Source of the DNA: Amaurobius ferox
Taxonomy: Eukaryota > Arthropoda > Arachnida > Araneae > Amaurobiidae
Reading direction: 5' to 3'
Assembly: GCA_951213105.1 (NCBI GenBank)
Contig: OX578136.1
Span: 68,247,230-68,311,229, forward strand
DNA length: 64,000 nucleotides
The notes under the pieces are model-generated. The model was not told where the DNA came from. It saw nothing but the letters and a program-made list of their open reading frames with translations, and did no database searches. The position numbers and the translations under genes are program-made. Positions within the stretch are counted from its first letter, which is position 1, and each line of letters starts with the position of its first letter. Shown one piece after another: positions 25,416-31,189 of this stretch.

Positions 25416-26128
25416 AATTATATATTATATATATATATATTTATATATATATAATATATATATACATATAATTATACGGTATTTATAATATATATATATT
25501 ATAAATACTGTAGCAAACTTAAAAAATTATGGATACTTTGCAAATATGCAAATGTAAAAAATGAGTAAATAGGAATGACAATGCAAAATTGTTAGAAAGT
25601 TAGATTTTTCGAGTTACAGCTTCTCACTTTTCTTTCATTGGACCTTCAAACCTTTTTATTATATATATACACATTACATGAAAAATATTCATAATGCCAA
25701 TTATAGTAGTACTATTAAAAGTTAAAAAAAAAAGCTCAATAATATGAATTTAATTAAATATATCTACTGATTTTCATTAAATAAAATGTTTCAAGCAATT
25801 AATAGGCTAATTTTAAAAAATCAATAAAAAAAATTACCATTTAATCCTTGAATATCCACAAATCAGAAAGCAGATAAAAGAAGTTAAAGGTTATTTTCTG
25901 AGAATATTAAGCATAAATAGCTCTAATGTAAAATATGCAACAAATAAAATAAACTATTTGAAAAGAATTGCTGATAAAAAAAATTATAGGATGACAATAT
26001 AACTATATATTACCATCTTCCTCCTCATCTTCACTCTCTTCATCCTCATCATCTCTAACTTTACGCTTACGACGATTAATAATTTCATCTTCTGATTCCT
26101 CTGCTTCACTTTCTACAAAATCTGCCAT
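1298..26128 (-). CDS. Spt6: Spt6 (SUPT6H) transcription elongation factor, N-terminal 261 codons in eight exons; gene continues off the left edge
   Basis: Spt6 is a nuclear histone chaperone and elongation factor that travels with RNA polymerase II and binds IWS1/Spn1. Eight minus-strand exons with GT-AG junctions and matching phases give 783 nt, exactly 261 codons. The protein starts MADFVESEAEESEDE, close to the vertebrate start. It continues through acidic tracts (residues 25-60), LIEENLGVKV (about 91-100), DDFIVDDDGQP-like sequence (about 173-183), ALQEAQEIFGVDFDY (198-212) and a basic tract ending RKSIFE (256-261). The EIFG motif (204-207) corresponds to the IWS1-binding segment known from yeast Spt6. 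Family members are roughly 1,700 residues, so the helix-hairpin-helix, YqgF, S1 and tandem SH2 domains must lie left of position 1298. Introns range from 97 bp to over 5 kb and carry many transposons. No frameshift or stop is seen, so the gene looks functional. Confidence 0.96.
1391..2612. other. Spt6 intron, AT-rich without recognised elements
   Basis: The sequence is low in GC. Two related segments (about 2270-2360 and 2440-2530) both contain gcaaa...ggaaaatattttcacaatta and a following cagtttttcacgat, which indicates a degenerate tandem duplication with a period of about 170 bp. Nothing coding was seen. Confidence 0.5.
2613..3356. repeat. Terminal-hairpin repeat family, copy 1
   Basis: Starts TCTGATGTGGGCAGCACATG then ACTTTCCCTGCA; ends with the inverse TGCAGGGAAAGT plus an A-rich tail. 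Inside are two variants of a ~150-bp subrepeat (...CATTTCGCAAAAAAAGGCAG...). Then comes a GACA/CAGA microsatellite (about 3203-3222) and a terminal hairpin near 3313-3350. No coding capacity, so it is a nonautonomous element. The layout recalls helentron-associated (DINE/HINE-like) elements, but the ends are not diagnostic. Confidence 0.7.
3404..3434. repeat. (CT)n microsatellite
   Basis: About 15 CT units in the Spt6 intron between repeat copies 1 and 2. Confidence 0.9.
3719..4850. repeat. Terminal-hairpin repeat family, copy 2 (interrupted by a SINE)
   Basis: Same start (TGATGTGGGCAGCACATGAC) and end (GGGAAAGTAAAAA) as copy 1. It has three internal ~150-bp subrepeats (near 4030, 4400, 4545) and a CAGA microsatellite near 4700. 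A 207-bp SINE with target duplication splits the first and second subrepeats. It directly abuts copy 3. Confidence 0.75.
4131..4337 (+). mobile_element. tRNA-headed SINE with 13-bp target duplication
   Basis: A tRNA-like pol III promoter is present: A-box-like TAGCTCACTGG and B box GGTTCGATTCC. It is followed by the family's body (GGAGTACAATCACG...). The element is bounded by GTAACTTATCTAC at 4118-4130 and 4338-4350. It lacks the 5S head seen in the 11.2-kb and 27.5-kb copies. It inserted into terminal-hairpin repeat copy 2 and is therefore younger than that copy. Confidence 0.9.
4851..5834. repeat. Terminal-hairpin repeat family, copy 3
   Basis: Starts TCTGATGTGGGCAGCACATG directly after copy 2 and ends GGGAAAGTAAAAA directly before copy 4. 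Three internal subrepeats (near 5190, 5340, 5500) and a GACA/CACA microsatellite (about 5645-5695) are visible. Confidence 0.75.
5835..6565. repeat. Terminal-hairpin repeat family, copy 4
   Basis: Starts TCTTATGTGGGCAGCACATG and ends GCAGGGAAAATAAAAAT. It has two internal subrepeats and a short CAGACAGACAG stretch at about 6418-6428, closest in structure to copy 1. Short open frames here (such as the FELEWIHTLHRQTD reading) are repeat translations. Confidence 0.75.
6566..6986. other. Spt6 intron, includes TATATATGTGTGTG microsatellite
   Basis: AT-rich intronic sequence with a TA/TG microsatellite at about 6754-6790. No further feature. Confidence 0.5.
6987..7086 (-). CDS. Spt6: Spt6 coding exon 7 (residues 197-230, IWS1-binding EIFG segment)
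   Basis: Acceptor ACTTATAG at 7088-7087, donor GTATGT at 6986. It encodes ALQEAQEIFGVDFDY followed by an acidic tail, nearly identical to vertebrate Spt6. In yeast Spt6 the Ile-Phe of this motif contacts Spn1/IWS1; here they are residues 205-206. The exon sits inside a 94-residue open frame that should not be taken as a separate gene. Confidence 0.97.
7087..9120. other. Spt6 intron, AT-rich, homopolymers
   Basis: Contains an uninterrupted G run (7707-7724) and a T run (about 7937-7958), otherwise AT-rich unique-looking sequence. No coding or element ends recognised. Confidence 0.5.
9148..10010 (+). pseudogene. Unidentified coding-like remnant, several broken frames
   Basis: GC and codon texture here differ from the surrounding intron. 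A plus-strand frame (9175-9375) reads LAESKHTFEDINEWNTKNLK and continues with IGWWHTLSKLRDTAEPLWHK. A second frame (9368-9550) contains YTAHDTFIGKIDVGTGLKN and CHFTFCWHHVK. Further open frames follow to about 10 kb. A near-duplicate of GTGGAA...ACTTGCTGAGAGC occurs at 9142-9205. I do not recognise the family. It may be a decayed transposon gene, since it lies inside a host intron on the antisense strand with stops between pieces. Confidence 0.3.
10011..11206. other. Spt6 intron, nothing recognised
   Basis: AT-rich sequence with only short chance open frames; no repeat ends or exons seen. Confidence 0.5.
11220..11601 (+). mobile_element. Full-length chimeric 5S rRNA-tRNA SINE (382 bp)
   Basis: The first ~111 bp (11220-11330) closely match arthropod 5S rRNA (CCAACGGCCGTACCGTGCTG, later TCGGGCGCGGTTAGTA and GGGAACACCGCG). 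A tRNA-related segment (GCAGCTCAGTAGTTTGCGTG) follows, then the common SINE body and a tail ending GGTCTGGGTCTC(AAC)n. The flanks are ATTTAAAATTCTG at 11207-11219 and 11602-11614. This is LINE-type retrotransposition. The 5S part is not a functional rRNA gene: it is shortened near GTAGTGGGTGACC and embedded in the SINE. Confidence 0.93.
11615..11842. other. Spt6 intron remainder
   Basis: AT-rich, nothing recognised. Confidence 0.5.
11843..11924 (-). CDS. Spt6: Spt6 coding exon 6 (residues 170-196, FIVDDDGQP)
   Basis: Acceptor TTATGTAG at 11926-11925, donor GTAAGT at 11842. It encodes DENDFIVDDDGQPITKGKK and ends KYTDA, matching the DDFIVDDDGQP and YTDA motifs of Spt6. It is 82 nt and leaves two nt (GC) that join an A of exon 7 to form Ala197. 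Confidence 0.96.
11925..13187. other. Spt6 intron between coding exons 5 and 6
   Basis: AT-rich. It carries one member of a 61-bp direct repeat at 12979-13039 whose partner lies beyond exon 4, and short repeats of ACTGATGAATCAAAAG around 12940 and 13043. Confidence 0.55.
12979..13039. repeat. 61-bp direct repeat, left copy
   Basis: Runs from ACATGATCGAGACTAT through ATTATAGTTGGG to GTATGTATGTCCCACGAT. It is almost identical to 13595-13655. The pair encloses Spt6 coding exons 5 and 4. Confidence 0.9.
13188..13266 (-). CDS. Spt6: Spt6 coding exon 5 (residues 144-169)
   Basis: Acceptor TTTCCAG at 13268-13267 and donor GTAAGT at 13187. The 79 nt encode an acidic segment ending MEESEGES and leave phase 1. 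It is separated from exon 4 by a 97-bp intron, the shortest in this part of the gene. This segment is poorly conserved, so the exon rests on frame and splice sites. Confidence 0.88.
13364..13489 (-). CDS. Spt6: Spt6 coding exon 4 (residues 102-143)
   Basis: Acceptor TTTTGTAG, donor GTAAGT at 13363-13362, 126 nt in phase 0. It starts with nine A (three Lys codons) and contains REAIANELFEGDDM, matching the EKEAIAEEIF stretch of animal Spt6. The A9 run sits directly at the splice junction. Confidence 0.94.
13595..13655. repeat. 61-bp direct repeat, right copy
   Basis: Nearly identical to 12979-13039 and in the same orientation, 616 bp away. It differs at a few bases, for example TCTAGAC against TCGAGAC. 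Confidence 0.9.
13656..15240. other. Spt6 intron between coding exons 3 and 4 (part), with an old interspersed repeat fragment
   Basis: Mostly AT-rich. A segment at about 14470-14560 (GGGTGCGTACACATTTTTGA, then CAAGGACTTTCTCAAGGAC) looks like the end of an old dispersed repeat. No coding signal. Confidence 0.4.
15253..15928. repeat. 169-bp tandem repeat in an A-B-A-B higher-order array
   Basis: Four monomers start with TTAATGTGCAACAA near 15252, 15421, 15588 and 15759. Each contains GGAGATGGA, GGAAAAGGATAATT, GTACTCTCGG and ATGATCGTAC or ACGATCGTAC. Monomers 1 and 3, and 2 and 4, are nearly identical, so the repeating unit is a ~337-bp dimer. Confidence 0.9.
15929..17286. other. Spt6 intron, mixed composition, nothing recognised
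   Basis: The 16200-16660 part is richer in CpG and TGCA motifs (GTCTGCGCAG, CACGCGTCTGCACAAG) than the rest of the intron. The 16660-17240 part contains GGGCCGCCCATA-like and poly-G sequence. No element boundaries or coding domain could be supported. Confidence 0.4.
17287..17445. repeat. ~35-bp minisatellite (GGGCAGGAGGGCGCT units)
   Basis: About four tandem units of GGGCAAGGAGGGCGCTCTTC followed by TCGTACAAA or TAACAAAA. It is GC-rich in an AT-rich intron. The minus-strand PALL-type open frames here are translations of the repeat. Confidence 0.85.
17446..18076. other. Spt6 intron remainder
   Basis: Nothing recognised. AT-rich, with two related lines around 17465-17530 and 17605-17670 (CTGCATTCAC...CCAAAT) that suggest an old duplication. 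Confidence 0.4.
18077..18150 (-). CDS. Spt6: Spt6 coding exon 3 (residues 77-101, DLIEENLGVKV)
   Basis: The exon follows a TTTTCAG acceptor at 18152-18151 and ends before a GTAAAT donor at 18076. It encodes DDALEDEDYDLIEENLGVKV, one of the most conserved N-terminal motifs of Spt6. It is 74 nt long and ends in phase 0. The intron upstream of it carries the first Penelope-like element and the tRNA-like tandem array. Confidence 0.95.
18473..18487. repeat. 15-bp target duplication, left of Penelope-like element 1
   Basis: TACTTATAAAAAGGT, identical to 20321-20335. Confidence 0.85.
18521..18682 (-). repeat. Left inverted terminal repeat of Penelope-like element 1
   Basis: It pairs with 20163-20320. 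Shared landmarks include AAATAAATTAAGGA, AACATCnTTAGACAGAAGG and GCAAACATGGATCA. On the minus strand it contains a hammerhead-like core. Confidence 0.9.
18604..18645 (-). ncRNA. Degenerate hammerhead ribozyme-like core, left repeat
   Basis: Minus strand: GCCA, CTGATGA (intact CUGANGA box, 18641-18635), a stem-loop AAGGTGTACTAATGCCC, TAAG where GAAA is expected, GCGC, then TC and TGGC. GCCA and TGGC pair as stem I, and the minimal stem III is typical of Penelope hammerheads. An unpaired A after the CUGANGA box and the lost GAAA argue that it is inactive now. Confidence 0.5.
18752..19830 (+). pseudogene. Penelope-type reverse transcriptase / GIY-YIG endonuclease remnant
   Basis: The first frame (18752-18984) reads DNAIKIIAKKFQNPNF then NYFGFHDAIYLQTSGALTAS, the region before and through the RT GxxxGS box, which is degraded to GALTASLLSG. 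After an in-frame stop the next piece reads CCRYLDDVF (catalytic YxDD, about 19003-19030) and HFLDVLV. The C-terminal GIY-YIG nuclease follows: GVYVV at 19624-19638 and YIGST at 19672-19686. A frameshift near 19713 throws out the end, which continues in another frame as KHAHDVKNGKFSTALAQ. The fingers and N-terminal part of the RT are missing. Confidence 0.88.
20163..20320 (+). repeat. Right inverted terminal repeat of Penelope-like element 1
   Basis: Inverse of the left arm, in the sense orientation of the coding region. Scattered substitutions separate the two arms. Confidence 0.9.
20196..20237 (+). ncRNA. Degenerate hammerhead ribozyme-like core, right repeat
   Basis: Plus strand: GCCA, CTGATTA (one change from CUGANGA), a stem-loop GGGTGTGCTAATGCCC, an intact GAAA (20224-20227), GCGC, CC where UC is expected, then TGGT. 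The parts lost here are intact in the left copy and the reverse, so the ancestor plausibly had the full core. Confidence 0.5.
20336..21002. other. Spt6 intron with a duplicated flank of the Penelope insertion site
   Basis: The ~75-bp stretch after the element (20336-20395, TTCAATTTCAAACTAAAAAT, then GGTGCATATGAAACAATTCA) recurs at about 20970-21035 with its upstream TTAATTTATTTACTT. The intervening sequence is AT-rich and unremarkable. Confidence 0.6.
21003..21658 (-). repeat. Tandem array of a 131-bp unit carrying a tRNA-like head (five copies)
   Basis: Units begin with GGTGCATATGAAACC at 21003, 21134, 21266, 21397 and 21528. Read on the minus strand each contains an A-box-like TGGCTAGTGCTCTGG and a B-box-like GGTTTGAATCT starting 30 nt later. 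Copies 1, 3 and 4 share AAACCCAGAGC-type variants, while 2 and 5 share AAATCCAGA. The unit looks like a tRNA-derived SINE head that has been amplified in tandem. Pol III activity is not shown. Confidence 0.85.
21659..23002. other. Spt6 intron with two small tandem duplications
   Basis: Two copies of a ~95-bp unit occur at about 21760-21930 (TATTATTAAAGGTA...AACAATTTCCAATATGATTA). Another duplicated segment (ATATTTTAAATGATGGAATT...GCATATGGTCATTAT) lies at about 22555-22605 and 22690-22745. A short GC-rich island (22475-22530) has CCCGCGCAGGAGC and GCGCGCGGAGG. No exon was found. Confidence 0.6.
23003..23130 (+). mobile_element. tRNA-headed SINE, 3'-truncated
   Basis: GAGGGCGCGGTAACCCAGTG with an A-box-like part and a perfect B box GGTTCGATTCC (23057-23067), then GGAGTACGATCACGTTAAAC. 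It stops where the other copies continue. Same family as 4131-4337. No clear target duplication found. Confidence 0.8.
23533..23646 (-). CDS. Spt6: Spt6 coding exon 2 (residues 39-76, acidic then basic)
   Basis: The acceptor TTAG is at 23648-23647 and the donor GTTAGT begins at 23532. The exon encodes an acidic run with DLINDDEEEEED, parallel to the FINDDDDEDE of vertebrate Spt6, then a KKKK cluster. It enters and leaves in phase 1 (114 nt). Confidence 0.93.
23647..24285. other. Spt6 intron between coding exons 1 and 2 (part)
   Basis: AT-rich, nothing recognised. Confidence 0.5.
24655..24894 (-). pseudogene. Coding remnant inside the processed pseudogene (79 codons plus stop)
   Basis: Uninterrupted from NQTHPNLLNLKTGKKELNQT at the broken 5' end through KVIPLVSAAKDNFERIQILF to the natural stop. 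It has no start codon of its own at the 5' end, and upstream is the C run. An open frame of this composition in such AT-rich DNA suggests either a recent insertion or a chance-preserved frame. It is too short between Met codons to stand out as a gene. Confidence 0.7.
24909..24937. repeat. 29-nt G run at the 5' junction of the processed pseudogene
   Basis: An uninterrupted poly-G on the plus strand (poly-C in the sense of the retrocopy). It lies between the coding remnant and the target duplication. It could form a G-quadruplex or be an assembly or slippage artefact in length. Confidence 0.9.
25066..25104. repeat. (AT)n microsatellite
   Basis: About 19 AT units. A second tract lies at about 25249-25281 and a longer, interrupted one at 25376-25500. 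All are within the Spt6 intron between coding exons 1 and 2. Confidence 0.9.
25105..26013. other. Spt6 intron, AT-rich with interrupted (AT)n
   Basis: Includes the two AT tracts at 25249-25281 and 25376-25500 and otherwise unique-looking AT-rich sequence. No coding. Confidence 0.5.
26014..26128 (-). CDS. Spt6: Spt6 coding exon 1 (codons 1-38 plus 1 nt)
   Basis: The start codon is at 26128-26126, and MADFVESEAEESEDE matches the conserved Spt6 start. The exon ends GAAGATG before a GTAATA donor at 26013-26012 (phase 1). An A at -3 of the ATG and the family match decide the start. Residues 26-38 are almost all Asp/Glu/Ser. Confidence 0.95.
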
Positions 26129-26140
26129 TTTTCAACACCT
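26129..26140 (-). other. Probable 3' splice site just upstream of the Spt6 ATG
   Basis: On the minus strand a pyrimidine-rich tract runs into TTTAATAG (AG at 26140-26139), then GTGTTGAAAA and the ATG. This looks like an acceptor in the 5' untranslated region and implies at least one noncoding first exon at higher coordinates. It is inferred from sequence only. Confidence 0.5.
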
Positions 26141-27313
26141 ATTAAATAAAAAAATATATTTTAACAAACATAATATTAAATATTATAAAGTGAAATCATT
26201 TGTCAGCATTTATACAGTTGAGAGAATAGCAAGTTCTTTTACCGCCAATGAAATTCACAGCTATTCAAAATTCTCATGCATAACAAAATGAACATAAGCA
26301 AAACTAGTTCCATTTTGTGTACTGAAAGTGCAATCATTTCAGAAACAGCAAGAGTCACACTAAACATAGTCTCTAAAAGAAGATGAAAATGATAGTGTTT
26401 CTATTTCTTTTATTTCCGTCAGTTTTTAGCAATATTTTAAATAATCATGATGTTGTAAAAATTAATTACCAAGTTAAAAAAATTAGGATTACTAGGTTAT
26501 TCACAAGAAAATCTGATATATGTAGCACATAATTTTCCTTACACAAAATTTGTGGCACTTTTGGAAAATAAGAAGGAGGATGACCGTAGCTAAAATACAT
26601 GTTTAATGACTTTAATCCCAAGCATATTTTCTATCTAAAATTGTGAAATATTCACTTCTTTTTTTTTAAGTCTCAGTGTGCAACTGCATCTCATGCAAAG
26701 AAATTTCAGATTTCCTTTTTATACATTATCCTCAGTTTTCAGTTGTTAGAAATTCCTAAAATGTTTATAGCTAAGTGGTGAAGTATTCATTATTATCAAT
26801 TCAACATTAAATCGGTTGAAGATTCAAATTACCATAGCTGGGTGCGTAAAACAGCTAAAGAACCTTGAAGGGAAAAAACAAGTTGACAGGCTTTTATATT
26901 TTCATCCCATTTGTTTGCTTCTGCAATAATGTCGAATTACACCCGAAAATTCATATAAATGCTTCGTCCATCATAAGCAAGTGATTTGAATTTATGCGAA
27001 TGTTTTAGAAAACATGTTCCAGTGGGGAATGTTAGAAAACGTGTTCCGGTGGGGAATGTAGGTGTATGTTCAAAAAAACGTGTTTGTGTGGATGTAGGGT
27101 TGGTCATTTTGCCGGCAAAATGGTATTTTTGCCAGGACAGTGGCAAAAGCCTGGTAAAAACCGGCAAAAATGGTTGGATTTAAAAAAATGTACAAAAAAC
27201 AATATAATTTTGTACATAATATAATTGAGACTTAAATCAGAATATTAATTAGTTATTTCATTAATATTAATTTGATTAATTAAAATGATAAAACATAATT
27301 AAACATTGATTAT
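26141..27313. other. Upstream of the Spt6 coding start; 5' intron or intergenic
   Basis: A minus-strand GGCG|GTAAAA near 26241 could be a weak donor for a 5'UTR exon. A short direct repeat (ACATGTTCCAGTGGGGAATG and ACGTGTTCCGGTGGGGAATG) lies at 27012-27062. Related TTTTTGCCAGGACAG and TTTTTGTCAGGACAG motifs at 27126 and 28410 bracket the SINE and may belong to one older element. Confidence 0.4.
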
Positions 27314-27327
27314 TAATAAGAAGTTGT

Positions 27328-27710
27328 TGTTGTTGAGACCCAGACCGTCCGACCTACCAGAAAGGTGTAAGGTAACTGTATGGACGGCCGGGAAGTGCCA
27401 CCCAATTTAGACCGGAACCCAGTGGGGGAGGCATCCACAGGGACCGTACCCTCCTTCCCCTACCACCAACCTCTCGGAAGGACTTACGGACCCACATGTT
27501 TAACGTGATCGTACTCCGCATGAACACGGCGGCATTTGTGGTAGCGTGCAAATCTAGCGCGCAAACCACGGGGATACCGCACCCGAGATGGCCAACAGCA
27601 CGCGGTGTTCCGAGGTGGTCACCCACCAAGTACTAACCGCGCCCGATGCTGCTTGACTTCGGTGATCTAACGAGAACCGGTGTTTTCAGCACGGTACGGC
27701 CGTTGGCCCC
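27328..27710 (-). mobile_element. Full-length chimeric 5S rRNA-tRNA SINE (383 bp)
   Basis: Minus-strand copy of the 11.2-kb element. The 5S-like head at about 27592-27710 is complete and better preserved (includes the AGTACTTGGTGGGTGACC region). Then follow the tRNA-related part, the body (GGTTGGTGGTAGGGGAAGGA) and a GGTCTGGGTCTCAACAAC tail. The target duplication TAATAAGAAGTTGT is at 27314-27327 and 27711-27724. It is probably the youngest copy here. It is not a real 5S gene. Confidence 0.94.
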
Positions 27711-27724
27711 TAATAAGAAGTTGT

Positions 27725-27829
27725 GAAATCAATCTTCATTATCCTTATTTCAACCTCTAGGTATAACTTTTATGAATAATTTATAGAAGTAATCTTTTAA
27801 AACTTCTACAATTTTTTTTTTTTAATTAT

Positions 27830-27882
<53 letters not shown>

Positions 27883-28600
27883 CCATATTGAAAAGATAAA
27901 ATTAATATACATAAGATTGGGGAGGGTGAAATAATTTTAATTGATTATTTAATGTTGCAAATAAATCTTTTACATGATTTTCTGACCATTTTCTCACCAT
28001 TATATAGTAATTAATATACTTCGTATCTTCAAATTACTATTGTTCTGATTCTGATAGATAACAAAATTCGTATTATTACTCAGACTTTGTTAAAAATGAA
28101 GCATAAGAATTAGTTGTTTAATAGTTATGACTGTTTAAACCAAAACCAGTGAGTTATTTTATTGTTATTTACTCTCTCCTTTCTCATATTCTTCATTCAT
28201 AGTATTAACTAAAAAAGTATTTTACTAAAACAATACAAACTTAATAGCATTTAGATTACTGTTTCAATGATGCATTGAACATTCTAAGTTATAAAAAAAA
28301 CATTAAAGTTATATATTATTAGAGTTAAAATTAGTAAAAATTAAAATACCTTAATTACATTTCCGTAAATAAATCATATCTATTTTTGCCACTGCGGCAA
28401 AAATATATTTTTGTCAGGACAGTTTTTGCAGTTTTTTTCCATGGTTTTTCCCACCTTTGGTAAAAACGTGCCAACTCTATGTGGATGTAAATGAAACCAT
28501 GGATATAAGCGCATTTACATAAAGGTTAGTTCTTTTATTTATTCATCCGGTATTTTGAAATTGTCTTTTGTATTTTCCCGTGTTTTTTAAATGGTTCTCC
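27725..28600. other. AT-rich sequence with (AT)n
   Basis: (AT)n at about 27834-27878. Nothing else supported. Confidence 0.5.
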
Positions 28601-28609
28601 TAAGTATTG

Positions 28610-28810
28610 TTTTTTCTTAAATTTCGTTAAAGTCCAATAATTTTTCTAAGCATAGTTTTTCCTTGAATTTTATTAAAGTACAATCTTTTTTCTAAGTATC
28701 ATTTTCTCTTAAATTTCGTTAAGTCCAATTATTTTTCTAAGTACAGTTTTTCTTAAATTTTATTAAAGTCCAATCTTTTCAAAGTATCATTTTTTCTTGA
28801 ATTTTATTAC
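28610..28810. repeat. ~45-50 bp tandem repeat, about four degenerate units
   Basis: Units resemble CTTAAATTTCGTTAAAGTCC plus AATnATTTTTCTAAGTAnAGTTTTT, alternating between CGTTAAAG and TATTAAAG variants. Confidence 0.75.
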
Positions 28811-29879
28811 TCCCTCACACATTTGAAGAGGAAGATCGATAGAATACTATTGCACAAATTCTTCTGGTAACAAAAATGCAGCCAACATGTATCAATACAA
28901 ATAATCATTATAAAGCATCCCTTCCCACTGATGGGCACTGGAAATTAAAATATACATGACTACATGTGATCACATACCCATAAAACGATCTCCAGCTGTC
29001 ACATGGCACGTAACATATTAATAATCTTAATATTCCATTAATATGTAAAAAATAAACTAGTTTACTATAAATCTGATACAAAATGTAAAAAAGCATTTAT
29101 AAAGGATTAATAAAAATGGGACAATACTAAACACAATAAGACCAATATATAGTTTGAAATGTATAAGTTGACCATCATATTGTGTAAGCTACCTAAAATA
29201 TTCGAATTTCATAGTAACTTTATTACATATGTTATAGGACAAATTCTTACATATTATGTTTGAAAGTACTTATATATTGCAGAATCCTGCTCTAAATAAA
29301 TATACTTTTGAAACTTTGACACTTTAAAGAAGTATAAATCCCACGTGTAAAAAATATATATATAACGTAAAAGACATCAATATATTCAAAATAGTGGTAG
29401 GAAAAGGAATCATTAAAATATCTAGGTTGCAACAACACAATGGGGAATCAGATAGGAAAATATACAGAATCGCTTATTGAACTAATTGCATTTTACGTAT
29501 ATATTGGTTAAGCAACATCGATCACTAATCTCTAAAACAAAAATTCTCAAAACTAGCATTTTAGGTATTTTAAATGAAGCACAACAAATTCAGAGGAATC
29601 AATCTATTATACACAAATGTAGATCATCCAAATACTATTATAATATACATACCTTAAAATTACGATCAAACTACTTAGTTGAGAATTTATATTACCAAAT
29701 TAATGTTAATTAGTTTGCTTTTTTTTTAAACAAAGTATAACATAAATACATGCAATAAAAATGTTCATAAATACGGAATTGACAAAAAATTATTGTTAAT
29801 TCACTTCACTTCCTTTCTGAAATTTTAACAATAAAAGGCGCACATGGTGCAGATTCAACTGTTTGCAATCAGATACACA
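28811..29879. other. AT-rich, nothing recognised
   Basis: Only short chance open frames are seen. Confidence 0.5.
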
Positions 29880-30010
29880 GCGTAAAATGCAACTGAGTTG
29901 GCAACAGTAAAAGGGAGGTGGTACATGACGTCATGACCTTGTTTCTACGAAGCGTTAGAGACAGAGACGCTCCACTCGCGCAAAGGATAGCCCGTTGCTA
30001 TCATAAGAAA
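29880..30010. promoter_or_regulatory. CpG-containing block with palindromic CRE; candidate promoter of Spt6 or a divergent gene
   Basis: This is one of the few CpG-bearing, less AT-rich stretches in this region. It contains CATGACGTCATG at 29924-29935, a perfect 12-bp palindrome with a full CRE (TGACGTCA, 29926-29933). CpG-rich sequence (CACTCGCGC, AACGGGC) follows. It lies 3.8 kb upstream of the Spt6 start codon. No convincing minus-strand donor for a 5'UTR exon was found beside it, so its assignment to Spt6 is speculative. Confidence 0.25.
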
Positions 30011-31180
30011 TACATTGAATACCGCAGCAATTTTCTTAATTTAAATATACATCACATAGTATATTGAAATTTCTACCGAGTAAATGATAGATTACATTTC
30101 ATTATTCATATATAAGAATATAATATTAAATAAAACTAGTTATGGTAAATTTTATTTAGGACTGTATTGTTAGAGTTGTTTTTAAGCAAAAAAAAATTAT
30201 GAATATTTAAAATATCATGCTTGTAGACTTGACATGATAAAATAAATTAGAAGACAGTGAATGATTTGCTGAATGTAATTCAAAAATAGTTTTCAGAATT
30301 ATAGAAATAAATAAATATGTGACGTCCTTAAAGATTTCAGGCAGAAAAATGCTCGTATTATTTTTTTTTTTCATAATGAAATTGATATGTGTACGAAATC
30401 CAATTATTTAAAGACTTCTCCGAATGCGAACAAATGTGGAAATCATATTTTGTACGATACAAAAGATCAGTACAATTATTTTCTTTAATTATGCATTATC
30501 ATTGTTTCATGATGGTCAAAAAATTGAATTATTCAAGAAATTAAATGAGCACTGAATTTTATATAACGATAGGCAATTTTTGAATATGGGTACTTCATGA
30601 TAAAAAAAAATGTAAAAATTAAAAAAAGTAAAGGGATAGGACGAGATATTGATTAGATAAGTTCAGTTTTGACCAGATTTTGAAAATGCCTTTCATAAAG
30701 GAACGTCTACCGAAATTGTGCCTTATTTACGTTATATGTTTGAAAATCAATGAAAGCTAACACGTCCAACCAGTCAGTAGGTTTTAATCAATTGCGTCGA
30801 CAGAAAAAATGGGGGGGGGGGGCGATAATGAAATGAGTTGCTTCCTATTTCTCCTAATATCCTTCCTTCTAACTTCAATAGTTTTCTATAGATTTCTGGG
30901 GGGGGGGTATATCTCCCATTACCTCTTTAGTGGCTTTACTAGATTTGATCTCACGATCTTTCAACTAATTCTGGCGTTACAAAGGTCAGTGATCAAATGA
31001 CTGGGTTACGGATTTTCCCCTATGGGAGAGAAGGATAATTTTAAAATTGGCCATTCTATAAAGGAGGAATGCCTTCATGGAGGACATTTTAAGGGAAGCT
31101 GCGTCACATTTATGTTACATGTTAGGAAAACCATGAAAACCTAACACACGCAGCCCGTCAATTCCTAACTACTAGGTCAT
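30011..31180. other. AT-rich with two degenerate copies of a dispersed repeat
   Basis: Segments at about 30685-30790 and 31050-31165 share TTACGTTATATG/TTATGTTACATG followed by ATGAAAnCTAACAC and a GTCCAACCnGTC/GCAGCCCGTC end. A third relative lies at about 56865-56915 (CCACGAAAACTAACATATGT). G runs are present near 30810 and 30899. Confidence 0.5.
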
Positions 31181-31189
31181 GAGTAAACC

